Shown here piece by piece: positions 1 to 12,900 of a stretch of 64,000 nucleotides of DNA (positions are counted from its first letter, which is position 1; the number at the start of each line of letters is the position of its first letter). Source of the stretch: Bolinopsis microptera (lineage: Eukaryota; Ctenophora; Tentaculata; Lobata; Bolinopsidae); assembly GCF_026151205.1 (NCBI RefSeq), contig NC_087080.1:1420879-1484878 (forward strand), read 5' to 3'. The notes under the pieces are model-generated. The model searched no databases and was not told the origin of the DNA. It saw only the letters and a list, made by a program, of their open reading frames with translations. The position numbers and the translations under genes are program-made.

Positions 1-838
1 ATAAGGACAAATTAGCGTTGCCGTTATTAATTATTGATCATATTAGTTGTACAACTACAAATAATATTTTGGTATTCCCCTGCATGTGTCATGGTTCCAA
101 CAGGAAAATATTTCAATCTGCAATCCGAGTAGAATGTAAATATACTGCGATCTCTGATATATAGTTATACTGAAACATAGCCTGAGCTGCAACCGTTCAC
201 CACTACAATTAGTGCATACCTCAATACACATTACGGCCGGATCAGGATAATGCGATCCTGAGGGCTATAATTATTAAAAGGTGTTCTCACGAGATCTCCG
301 ACACATGAATTCTATCGATTCACCATTGAGTATGAATCAGCAATTAAACTACTGAGCTTACATATGCAGAATGATGGATGAGCACATATAATTGCCTGCT
401 TCATAGTTTGTTCACCCAATCTATTCACCCAATGTTATTGTTAGTATCAAAGCTGTGTTAGGACCATTTTCAAACATATTTCGCCATCTATACTGTCACA
501 ATGTAAGTTTTACAATGGTACAACCTCCATAAAAATCTAAAAAAATCGGATAAAACCAACCACACTAGCCCCTCATAAATTATTTGACGTTTTTCATTTT
601 AATCGTATACAAGACCAAACCGTTGAGTTAATGAAATTCAAACTGATTTGGGCTTTTATTTGTTTGCCTGACCTCAATACTTCAGCATTTCTAGTTTTGA
701 TCGAGTTTTCTCTTTTGCATATCTATGTTTTGTTTGTTTGCATATCATCTTGATAAAATATTTGCGTTAACACAATATACATTTTTAATTAGCTAAATCA
801 TCCAAAGACAACGACTCTCGAAATCAGGTGAAGCGAGA
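1..838. other. 5' flank of receptor copy A
   Basis: No gene is visible here. From about position 561 (starting cccctcataa) the sequence matches the flank of copy B from about 42473, so the left edge of the duplication lies near here. The shared stretch of about 280 bp before the start codon is the best candidate for 5' UTR and core promoter. I see no clear TATA box or initiator. Confidence 0.5.
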
Positions 839-911
839 ATGAAAGTTAATCTTTTGATCGCACTGCCTCTACTGATCTTCCTAGTTCAGGGTTACTACAG
901 TCAACTCCAAG
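839..911 (+). CDS. Exon 1: signal peptide (copy A)
   Basis: The ATG at 839 opens a typical secretory signal: a Lys at residue 2, then a hydrophobic core of Leu, Ile, Ala and Phe, and a likely cleavage region near Gln-Gly-Tyr-Tyr-Ser. The exon ends at ccaag before a gtatg donor at 912, leaving one base (phase 1). The same 73-bp exon occurs in copy B at 42765-42837 with one silent difference. The next exon joins in frame. Confidence 0.75.
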
Positions 912-3900
912 GTATGATGTTTGAAATTAAATAAACAGATTCTATCTTATCGTTCCCATTATTCAGTATTCACGGTTGTAGTCTATTTGACAGTTTTATA
1001 ATTGTGCAAAGTTCCAACGTTTAATAAAATGCCGGACCAGAAAAAGTCCGTACGTATGATGTTACGCTAAGTGATATCATTCTTTTCCAGGAAAATCAGG
1101 AAAAGAAAACGTATATGACATTGACAGCGAACAACGAACAGGTTAGAAATTCCGTCCATCTCAACCTACCACAAAGTTGAACAAATTATAAATAAAGCAA
1201 GACGATAAATTCTACGTAAATTTTGTTGTTATTTCTACTTAGTTGATTATACTTACATCAGCTATTGAGATATGTCCAATTGAACTTGAAGAGTAAGACT
1301 TGATCTGGAGGAGTAATTAAGGACCTACGAAATAATTTCTACTGGTATTTTGTCGAGCTAAACATTCTGAACCCTTTAAACATCCTCAATTTGCTTGAAT
1401 CTCAAAAATGGCGATCTGGAAGCCAGTCTTACAGGTTCTAATCGGACGTATCAGAGCTACTTCAGCTATTAAGTTATTTCCAATTGAACTTGAAGAGTAA
1501 GACTGGATCTGGAGCTGTAATTTAGGGCCTACGAAATAATTTATACTGGTATTTTGTCGAGCTAAACATTCTTCACCCTTTGAACATCCTCAATTTGCTT
1601 GAATTTCAAAAATGGCGAGCTGGAAGCCAGTTTTACAAGTTCTAATCGGACGTATCAGAGTTACTTCAGCTATTGAGTTATGTCCAATTGAGGGTAAGAC
1701 TGGATCTGGAGGAGTAATTTAATCACCATCGAAATAAATTCTATCGGTATTTTGTCGAGCTGAATATCCTGCACCCTTTGAACATCCTCAATTTGCTTGA
1801 ATCTCAAAAATGGTGAGCTGGACGCCATTCTTACAGGTTCTTATTGGACGTATCAGAGTTACTTCAGCTATTGAGTTATGTTCAATTGAAATTAGAAGGG
1901 TAAGACTGGATCTAGAGGAGTAATTTTAGGGCCTACGAAATAACTTCTATCGGTATTTTGTCGAGTTGAACAACTTGCACCCTTTGAACATCCTCGATTT
2001 GCTTGAATCTCAAACATGTTGAGCTGAGTGAGTTTGGTGCTTCTTCACAAGTCGCAAACTCCTGAAGGAACTTGCTGACATTGTAGAAACCTGAGATCTC
2101 GACTAAAATTGATTTTCCACTGTTTATATTAAAGGAGCACACATTTAGAACTCCTTCCATACTCCTTCAGGACTATATTGACGATCATTTTACGTGTTAA
2201 TGATTGCTGAAACATATGGGCGTGGCCCAGGTCAATATGTCCAGACACCGTAGAGTCATACATTTTTGTTGGTTGTTCCTGACCCCATACAGCAACAAAT
2301 TACCTTATCGGACCTTATTTGGACGGACATTACTTGAACGCTGGAGGCCCTAGCGTTCATCTTAATGTCCGTTCAAATAAAGTCCGTTCAATTAATGTCC
2401 GTCCAAGTTAAAGTCCGTTGAAATTTTTCCAAAATTTTTCCATTTCGAACTTTTTGTCCAGAATATGACAACTTTGAGAACTTTATTGTGCCGTAAGTTA
2501 ACGACGGAAAGGTTCTCCTTGGTCTGCCAGAGGCACAGAAAACTCTACTAGTATATGATGTTTTCAAGGGTCACTTGGCGGAAAAAAGTCAACGAAATTA
2601 TGGCACTCAACAACATAGTTCATAAGCTAGTCCCCCGCCAACATGACAAACTTGTTCCAGCCTCTAGATATAACGGTAAATCGTGTTGCCAAGGACATTG
2701 TCCGAAGTTGTTATAGTTCATATTACTCGGGGGCGGTAATGAAACAGTGCTAGGAAAGCTCCACGTGATGTTAAGGTTAACCTAAGATAAAACCACTTCA
2801 CGCCGAATGGCTTGTAAAAGTTAACACTGAAATGCAGGACCAGGGTAGTTTGATAAAAAAGGTTTCCATAAAGCTAGAAATCACTGATGCTTTAAGCATG
2901 GACTATTTCATGCGCGAAAACCCATTTGACGAAGATGATATGTGATATTAGAAACTGATCATGTACACATATTTTAACATTTTTACTGCTTAATGACTGC
3001 TTTTCTTACTTACTGTATAAAAAATGGATTTAAAAATCATTTGCTGAAATTAAAAAAACGTCAAAAAAATTGAAAAAAATTCGGATTTTTGATGGTTTTG
3101 AATGCCTTCGAGCGTTCATATTAATGTCCGTTCATAATTATGTCCGTTCATGTAATATCCGTCCAAATAAGGTCCGATAAGGTAGATACGATCCCTAATT
3201 ATTTGAACAACTAATGGTAATGGTGAATTGTCCTACTCCTAGGCAGAGGTCTAAAGTGGCCTTAATTTAGCTTAGTTTATATTTAAACGATCTGTTACTG
3301 TGACCAACTTTCGACAAATAGTGGCTGCAATTTGGTTACAATGGGCCTTAATATCACCATGGTTAATGGTTATTGACATTTAAATTAAGGCGAATCAGAA
3401 GGCACATCTAACACAGTGATATCATCAACAAGCGGACTGATAGATCTTTGAAGAACCGCTCCGTGGGACACCACTTTGTTGCTTTCTGTTCTCTCAGCAG
3501 CCACATTGAGGCAGACATTAAAAAGTGGGGGACCCTGAATGTCTCCTTGGCCACTGCCTGAACTTACTTCAAACCATTCTCATAGTTCACCATTGTGTCT
3601 AACAGCACTGACAGTTCCATTCAAGAATGCCTGTATTATTCGAATGTATTTACATGGCAGGCCATAATGACTGAAAGCTTTCCAAATATAATTCCTGTCG
3701 ATAGAATCAAAAGCTGCCTTGAAGTCCACAAAATTTACATACAGGGGGAGATTATATTCAATGCAGTTATGTATAATAGTGCGGAGTGAATAAATCTGAT
3801 CAATGCATGATCTGTTCTTTCTAAACCCACACTGATTGTCTCGTAGCAAACTTTCTAAACCTTCACTCATGCGTTGTAATATGATGATTTGATACAGTTT

Positions 3901-6900
3901 AGATGCTGTAGATCTTAGAGTGATCCCCCTATTATAGGAGCAATGAGAGGTATCACCCTTCTTTGGTACAATTATCACGATGCCTTTCAACCAGTCGTCA
4001 GGCACTGCTTCTGAATTCCAAACTTTAGAGAACAATTTCTCCATCCTATCCACAAGACCACTTGCCCCATACTTTAACTGCTCATTAGAGATTTCGTCAA
4101 TCCCAGCACTTTTGTGGTTCTTCAATTTTTTGAGACAGTTTAAAATCTCAAGTCTATAAGTGAGACAGTTCCTTAATCCCAGATATTCGTTAATGTTAGC
4201 AAATATTTGGGAAAAGGGTATTCGTCTTCTGAGCTCGAGATCTTTCCTTCACGAGCCCGATAGTAATTAAGTTGAGAACTATAGTGGCGAGAGAGACTGG
4301 TGCCACTCGATAAGCCGGTTAAAGCGTATAATAGCATCTATGACATTCAAGTACATTTTAAAGCAATTTGCCCTTGAGTATGATAATTATAACCAGTTTA
4401 ATCTTGTTCAGCGTACTCGAAAACATAGGGTTACAAGGTTTTCGCTTCGATTTTCATCCATAAAAAATCCTTTATATATTTTCAATTCTCTGCCGGCCAG
4501 CTGTGTTTAATAGTAAATTAGATGTCCCTTACACGCACCTAGCGTACACACCTTACACAACTTACATAGCACCCTATTGGCTCTGCACAGTCACGTGTGC
4601 AGTGACGTGGGCTAATCAGAGAGATGCACTCTAAACGTGATCTCTCCTTCGATAACCATAACAAATTTCCTTCATTACGTCCATTGGACGCGCACAGTTA
4701 CGTGCGGGCAGTCACGTGCAGCGTGACTGCCAATCAGATTTTGTTATTATTTTGAGTTGTCCGACTATTTTGAATCTATTTTGATTTGAACAGAGGTCCT
4801 TATTTTACTTCCTACTTGTGGGGCCAATTATATGGATACTAAATAGAAAATTTTGTTCAAGGTGGTACAGTTGGAAAAGTACCCGTGACGATAAAAGGTG
4901 AACAGCAGTTAACCTCTTCTGGCCCTTCTCCGGGATCAGGTTAGAAATTGTGTGCGTTATAATTTACGTAACATAAATACTTGCAACAACATGGTTCATA
5001 ATTAGTATTAAGTCTTATTAACTTATTAATGTCACAAAATTTAATGTCAACAACATTGGTCCAATATAAAAATTTGTACAATTTTTGTTTACGTCATGCT
5101 GGTGACAGTATGAGTAAAGGACCAGCAATAACGGGGAGGAGTCTAAAGTGGCCCTTATTTAGCTTAGTTTATATTTGAACGATCTCTTACTGTCACCGAC
5201 ATTAAACCAATATTGGTTACAATTTGGTTATAAAGTTGTTTGTCAACCCTTTAGTGATGCAAGGTTCAATGGGCCTTAATATCACTGGTTCACAGATCGA
5301 ACTAAAACATACATACAAAACGAAGAGATGTACATTTTTAGCAACACTCATCAAGGCGTATTTATTGACATTTAAAGTAAGGCGAATCAGATGTCACAAT
5401 TCTATGGCTACTAAATACAAATGTCGTTCCAGGTAGTACAGTTGGAAGAAAACACGGAATGGTTCGAAGAGAACAACAGGTAACCTCTTCTGGCCCTTCT
5501 AGTTCAACAGAATCAGGTAAGAAGTTGTGAGCATTATAATCTACTGAACATAAATACTTGCAACAATTAGATCTCTTACTGTCACCAACATTAGACCAAT
5601 ATTGGCTACATTTGGTTAAAGTTGTTTGTCAATCTTGTAGTGATGCTAATCAATGCGTATTTATTGACATTTAAATTAAGGTCGCGAATCAGAAGTCACA
5701 ATTATGTGGATACTAAATAGAAATTTTGTTCAAGGTGGTACAGTTGGAAAAGAACCCGTGACGATAAAAAGTGAACAGCAGTTAACCTCTTCTGGCCCTT
5801 CTCCGGGATCAGGTTAGAAAATGTCAGCGTTATAATCTACTTGACAGAGATACTTGTAACAACATGGTCCATAATTATTATTAGATCATATTAATGTCAC
5901 CAAATTTAATGTTACCAACATTGGTCCAATACCCTAAAATTACTTCTCCCGATCCAGTCTTACCTTTCAATTGGACATAACTCAATAGCTGAAGTAGCTC
6001 TCATAGATACGTCCGATTAGAACTTGTAAAACTAGCCTCAAGCACGCCATTTTTGAGATTTAAGCAAATCAAAGATGTTCAAAGGGTGCAGGATGTTCAA
6101 CTTGACAAAATACCAGTACAAATTATTTCGTAGGCCCTAAAATTACTCCTCCAGATGTGTACCGCCATTTTTGAGATTTTAGCAAATCGAGGATGTCGAA
6201 AGGGTGCAGGATGTTCAGCTCGACAACATACCGGTAGAAATTATTTCGTAGGCCCTAAAATTACTCCTTCAGATCTTCATTTAGTCTAGTTACCCTTCAA
6301 TGTTCGATTGGACATAACTCAATAGCTGAAGTAACTCTGATAAGTCCGATCAGAACCTGTAAGACTAGCTTCCAGCTCCCTATTTTTGAGATTTTAGCAA
6401 ATCGAGGATGTCTAAAGGGTGCAGGATGTTCAGCTCGACAAAATACCGGTAGAAATTATTTCGTAGGCCCTAAAATTACTCCTTCAGATCTTCATTTAGT
6501 CTAGTTACCCTTCAATGTTCGATTGGACATAACTCAATAGCTGAAGTAACTCTGATAAGTCCGATCAGAACCTGTAAGACTAGCTTCCAGCTCCCTATTT
6601 TTGAGATTTTAGCAAATCGAGGATGTCCATAAAGGGTGCAGGATGTTCAGCTCGACAAAATACCGGTAGAAATTATTTCGTAGGCCCTAAAATTACTCCT
6701 CCAGATCTAGTCTTACCCTTTCATTGGACGTAACTCATTAGCTGAGATAGCTCTGACACATCCGATTAGAACCTGTAAAACTGGCCTCCAGCTCGCCATT
6801 TTTGAGATTTTAGCAAATCGAGGATTTTCAAAGGGTGCAGGATGTTCAACTTAACAAAATACCAGTACAAATTATTTTGTAAGCCCTAAAATTACTCCTC

Positions 6901-9900
6901 CAGATGTGTACCACCTTGAACAAATTTTTTCCTTTTCACCCTTTTGAAAAAAGGCAATAGTGAAAGGTTACGAATGGAGGTTTTTGCAGAAAAACGTGGA
7001 TTTTGGAGAACGAGATAGGTGGGTTTAAATATGTCGTGTGTCCTTCCGTTCGTTACCATGCAACGAAAAAGTTGGGCGCGCGCGAGGATTGCTTGCGTAG
7101 ATGTGATATATAGATAGCAGCTGTGATCTATGAATGCGTTGTCATACGTTGTATGACCCGCCGCGCACGAGTGCGCGGCTCCCCCTGTATCGTCGAAACT
7201 CTACAGGGGTAGTGAAGCGACCGTGGGGGTCACCACGTGATACGGCGCGGCGGGACTGTGTATATATCAATATGATGCATGTAATGTATAATATTACTAT
7301 TAGGTAATACGCCCAATTTGTACGTGGCACGCGTAGTGTATTGATGTGTACACGAGTATAGTTTACCGGAGTATAGTTTACCGGAGTATAGCTGTTATGT
7401 TATGTGCTTGCGTTATTGTTGGACAAGTCATACACTAGTTTCCCATCAAAACCTGAACAATATATAATTAACCATTTATTCAAATACAATATATATCAAC
7501 AATATATATCAAATATACAATACATAACATCTCCCTCTTTGGGAACTAACGAAATAAAGACACGTCACACGCTATGCGCGTGCGCGCGCTATCTCTGCGC
7601 AAGTGCCTACGTCCTTCAACAATTTCACAGGAATAGTGCGTTAGGCGCTCGCGCCTTCCATCTCCTTTCCAAAATCTCTTTGTTCTCACATCTATTCGCA
7701 CACACAATGCTGTGGAATCAAAATAATTTAAAATAAATTAAAAATCTGGAAAAACTAAAAACTGAATTTACTTAAAATTGTCTCGTTTAATGGTAATAAA
7801 TATAAAAACATCCGTATACTAGATTCTTTAACCGTATCTAACTCTACACTTATAAAAAGAAACTATTTGGCAGCCTTCCCCGCTAATCTCTCAGACCGTC
7901 TCAACGTTACCGGCTGAGTATTATGCCTCTCGGCATATAACCTAAGTTTGTACTCCTTAGCTATCGCGGGTGGCATATTAGATTTTGTAACAGGGACAGT
8001 AATGGTCTTCTTTAATTTGGCTGGGGTGCTGCAGGGGTTTGGTTTGGGAGTTTCTGTTTGTGCCTTTGGCGCTAGTATGGGTTTTGGAATCAGTCGGGGG
8101 TCACAACTTTTTGGTACTTCCAGTGGGCTGGGGGTCTGAAGAGTATCGAAGAACTTATCATGAGAAGCCGAGAATCCTCTACCAGTTTTATCCTGGATTA
8201 CCATGGATCTGTTTCTCGTGATAACATTTCCAACACTGTTCAGAAGGGTGTATGAGCGAAATTTGCGGTCAACAGACACAACTTTGGCTTGGCGCCAAGT
8301 CTTGTCAGATTTCCCGTCTTTGTAAATCACTATATCACCCGGGTTACACATATCAAAAGATTTAGTAGCATTTCTATTATAATATTGAGCACTTGCTGCT
8401 TGTCTATCGAGTAATAATTTACGGTTTTTGCAGTCTCTCTCAGTTACCAATGAGCTTTGTAAATATGGCAAATTTGTCTTAACATCTCTTCCCATTAATA
8501 GATTATGGGGGCTTCCCAATTGAGGGCTCAATGGAGTCGCTCTATAGTCTAGTAAACACATATTAACATTATCTAAATTACCTTTACATCGTGTAATAAT
8601 GTTCTTAACGTGCCCAATAGCTCGTTCAATCTGCCCATTAGATTGACTGTATCGTGCGGAACTAAAACACTTATCGATATCATATTTCTCACAAAGCTTC
8701 CTCATTACCACCGACGCGTATATTGGTTCTCTGTCTGAAAAAGCTATATCAGGAATACCAAAACGGGCAAATATAGACTTAAAATGTGAAATAAGTTGGT
8801 CAGACGTCGGATTTCTAGATAACTCGCTAACTTCTATCCATTTGGTAAAGTAATCTATGACAACTTGATATTTCCGACCCATAACAGTAACAATATCTGC
8901 TCCTACTTTCTCAAATGGTCTCAATGGAACACTATGCGATTTGAGTTCAACTTTCATCGGAAGCTTCCGTGTACTTAGACACTCAGTACATTTGTCGACC
9001 ATATTGTCGATATCTGAATTAATATTTCTCCAATATACTCCCTTTCTAGCTAAAGCTTTACATCTAACACGACCCTGGTGTGTGTCATGCAACTTTCTCA
9101 GAATATTATTTTGCAAAACCTTTGGAATTACAATTCTATCATCAAACAGAACTAAGTCGTCAAAAACTGACAGTTGGTCTTTCATTGACCAATACGGAGT
9201 AACATTTGGATCACATTGCCGTGTGTCATCTGGCCACCCATTGGTGATATATTCAGTGATTTTAGCTAAACAAGGATCTCTAGCCGTTTCTATTTTAAGT
9301 TTATGTTTCATTTGCATCGAACTCTTTACAGTCTCTACAATCATGTGTACATTAAGATCACATTCTCGCTCTAAAACAGTGTCGTGAGTGGAAATTGGAA
9401 CTGTGGCACGACTAAGGGTGTCTGGTATGACGTGATCTTTACCTGGTTTGTAGGATAGCTTGTAGTCATACTTCTGTAGTCTGAGCAGGAGGCGCTGGCA
9501 TCTGGCTGGGTTTGCATGAATTGGTTTCATGGATATCGGAGTCAGAGGCTTGTGGTCTGTATATACCTGCACGTGTTTCCCATACACGTATTGGTTGAAC
9601 CTCTCTAAGCCAAATACAACTGATAGTAGCTCCTTTTCAATATTTGCATACCGCTTCTCTGTTTCAGTCAGTGATCTTGAAGCATATGCTACTGGTTTTC
9701 CTTGCTGTAAGAGACAGGCTCCCAAACCAGCTTGGCATGCATCTGTGTGTATCTCAACGGGTTTGGTGACATCATAATGTGCCAGAGCTGTATCATCTGT
9801 AAGGTCCTTCTTGAGATCGTCAAATGCCTTCTGTTGCTCGAAATTCCAGCAGAATACTTTGTCTTTGTGGAGCATGGTCCTCAAGTGGTGTGTCTTTTCA

Positions 9901-12900
9901 CTGAGGTTTGGAATATATCGGGCCAGATACGTTACCATGCCCAGGAATCTCTGGATTCCTTTTTTGTCTGCTGGTGCAGGCATCTGAGTTATCGCGACAA
10001 TCTTCTCTGGGTCGGGTTTGAGTCCTTCCGGTGTGATAATGTGTCCGATATACTTCACCTCGTCACACAGGAATTTGCACTTCTTTTTGTTCAACCTTAT
10101 TCCTACTTGGCTGCATCGTTCTAACACAGCTCCAAGCCTGGCCGTGTGCTCTTCGAAGGTGTTAGAGAATACGAGGATATCATCAAATATTATCAACACG
10201 CCTGGGAAACCTTCGAATTTTTCTGTCATTCTCTTCTGGAATATTTCATTTGCGCTGTTCAGTCCGAAAGGAAGACGAAGGTATCGGTACCTTCCAAATG
10301 GAGTGTTGAACGTGGTCAGCTTGCTGGATTTCTCTTCGAGGGGGAGCTGCCAATATCCACTTTTGAGGTCTAGTTTGCTGAAACATCTTGCATTTGTTAT
10401 CTTTGATAACGTTTCTTCTGGGGTAGGCAAATGGTGGTGTTCTCTCATGACCCATCTGTTCAGATCCGTGGGGTCAAGACATATTCTTAGCTTCTCTGGT
10501 TGTTTTACAACCACCATCGAGTTCACCCAATCTGTGGGTTCGTCAACTTTCGTTATCACTCCAAGCTTCAGCATCCTCTCCAGTTCCTCTTGGACTTCGG
10601 TGTGGATCGAGAAGGCTAGCTTTCTTGCCGCATGTTGAACTGGTTGTGCACCGTCTTTCAACTTGATCTTCGATTTTACGTTTGACAGGCAGCCAATCGT
10701 GTCTTCTTTGAAAACATCTTCGTGATCTTTCATCAGGTCTCGTATCTTATCTTCGTGTTGGGACTTTGTCTTGGGTGTTGCTTCTTTCTTCTCCCTTAGA
10801 CTTTGTCTACCAGAGAGAATATCAACCTGAAATTGATGTGAAGGTCTGTGATGAGGTGTTGTGGGGTTAGTGTGAACTGGATTAGACGAGCTGGTTGTGG
10901 TCGGTGGTACACTCGCAAACGGGTTAATGAGATTGAGTCTGATCAATGATTCTAAACCTAGAATAGATCTGGCTAGAAATGGTACAACATGAAATTCAGC
11001 TCTGTGCTTATTACCGTTTATCTCACAATTAAGCAATATAGTACCTAAAGAGGTTATTCCAGTTCCTCCATAAGCTTTTAATCTAATACTAGTATCTCTA
11101 ATTTTGGGGTTTGATACAATCGATTTTAACACTACACTAGAGATAACATTGCATTCAGCACCAGTATCAATTTTGCAAAGAGTTTTTCTACCATTTAAAA
11201 GAATTTGCTCAGTCCATTCCCTACATTTGATTTCTTCAACTGCTCGTTGACTTACCGAGATAGCACCAATGTTGAGTTCCGAGGTGTAGATGCTGTCATC
11301 TTTGTCGTCTTCGTTCATCACTGCATCTAGATCTTCTTCGGAAGGGTCGCAAAAATCTTGGTGGATCATGTCGATCTTTCTTTTAGATCTGCAAACCTTG
11401 GCGAAATGGTTCTTCATTCCACATTTTGAACATGTCCGTCGATACGCTGGGCAGTGCTCAGGGTTTCCAAACTGGTGTTGGTTCCCACAATAACCACATT
11501 TTCCTTGTGAGTTTTGCGGTTTGTATCTCTTGTTAACTTGAGGTTTTGATGGTTCGTTTTGAGGTCTGGGTCTTTTCCTCTCGATGGCATTTACGCTGGC
11601 GTTAGTTGTAGCTAGCAGTGTTTGAATCCTCTTGTCTGCCATCTCCTGGGTTTTAACAATTTTGACTGCAGTTTCCAGTGTGAGGTTGTGTTCTCTAAGA
11701 AGCCTTGTTTTCGTGGCTCGGTTAGACACTCCTACTACGATCCTGTCTCTGATGAGGCTCTCTGATATGTCCTCTGCTTCAAGTTTGATCTTTTTCTTCT
11801 CTCCACCTTCTAGATCGATTTCTATTTCTCTTGGCGGGATCGTGTAGTTGCATTTCTTAGCCTGCATTCGAAGCCTCATTTGAAATGCTTCAATGGTTTC
11901 CTCTTCTTCCTGGTCCATTGTGTTAAAAATGTGTCTTTCTACCGTCTCGTTTGCAGTATGTCTAAATTTATTGATGATCTCGACCTTGATCAACTTGTAT
12001 GAAGCTTTCGCTTCATTGCTTAGGCTTGATACAAATTTTTTCACGGCTCCCCCACACAGCTGCATCAAAATGGCTTTCTTTCGCCTGTCGTCTATTTCCC
12101 CAAAATTTGCAAGCATTGAGTCTTCAAATTCTTCTACCCACTGGTCGAAAGGCTGGTCATTTTCATACTGGGTACATTCGAAAAATCCTCTAACTTCTGA
12201 CACCATGTTATGTTATGTGCTTGCGTTATTGTTGGACAAGTCATACACTGTCACTAGTTTCCCATCAAAACCTGAACAATATATAATTAACCATTTATTC
12301 AAATACAATATATATCAACAATATATATCAAATATACAATACATAACAATAGCGGAGGTATCTAAAACAGCTACTTCAGCTATTGGTTATGTCCAATAAA
12401 AGGGTAAACCTGGATCTAATATCATTTATATTGGGAGCCAAGTCGGTGGTTGCACCAAGTACTCACAACAAAACGAGAAGTAAGTATGTTGTACCGCATC
12501 ATGATCAATGATCAAGTAAAGAAAAGCTTGAACTACTTAACACATTTATAAGATCCGGGAAATCGCTTGTTATTCAAATCAATTACCATATAATTCATAT
12601 TGTATGCTTGGCGCCGCGCATTTGAGGTACAATTCAATCAATCGTCAAATCCTGCAAACGTATGCGGAGGGTAACCATAGAACCATGGCGACGATACCAT
12701 AACTGCTCTTCACGCGGAGAATATGCATTCAAATAACGCATGCGGAGGGTAATGCATGTTTTCCTTTGTGACACGTGACACTATCCGAAAAACCTACCTA
12801 CCTACCCTACCCATCCTCAAATCCTACCACTTCTATCATCTAAACTTTTTTAGCAAAAAAAGTTGATGAAAAAATGGGGAGCTGGAGGCCAGTCTTATAA

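Larger units (their letters stand above)
7393..12348 (-). mobile_element. Intact Ty3/Gypsy LTR retrotransposon
   Basis: The element is 4956 bp, bounded by LTRs of 137 bp (7393-7529) and 143 bp (12206-12348) that start TGTTATG and end CATAACA. They are identical except for one 6-bp indel. It is flanked by the 5-bp target duplication ATAGC (7388-7392 and 12349-12353). On the minus strand a primer-binding site follows the 5' LTR and a polypurine tract precedes the 3' LTR. A single uninterrupted Gag-Pol ORF fills it; there is no envelope gene. Matching LTRs and an open ORF indicate a recent, possibly competent insertion. It interrupts the large intron of receptor copy A. Confidence 0.95.

Noticed and set aside
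7948..12399. Plus-strand ORFs of 60-206 codons across the Gypsy element
   Set aside because: Antisense shadows of the Gag-Pol ORF, with no recognisable motifs.
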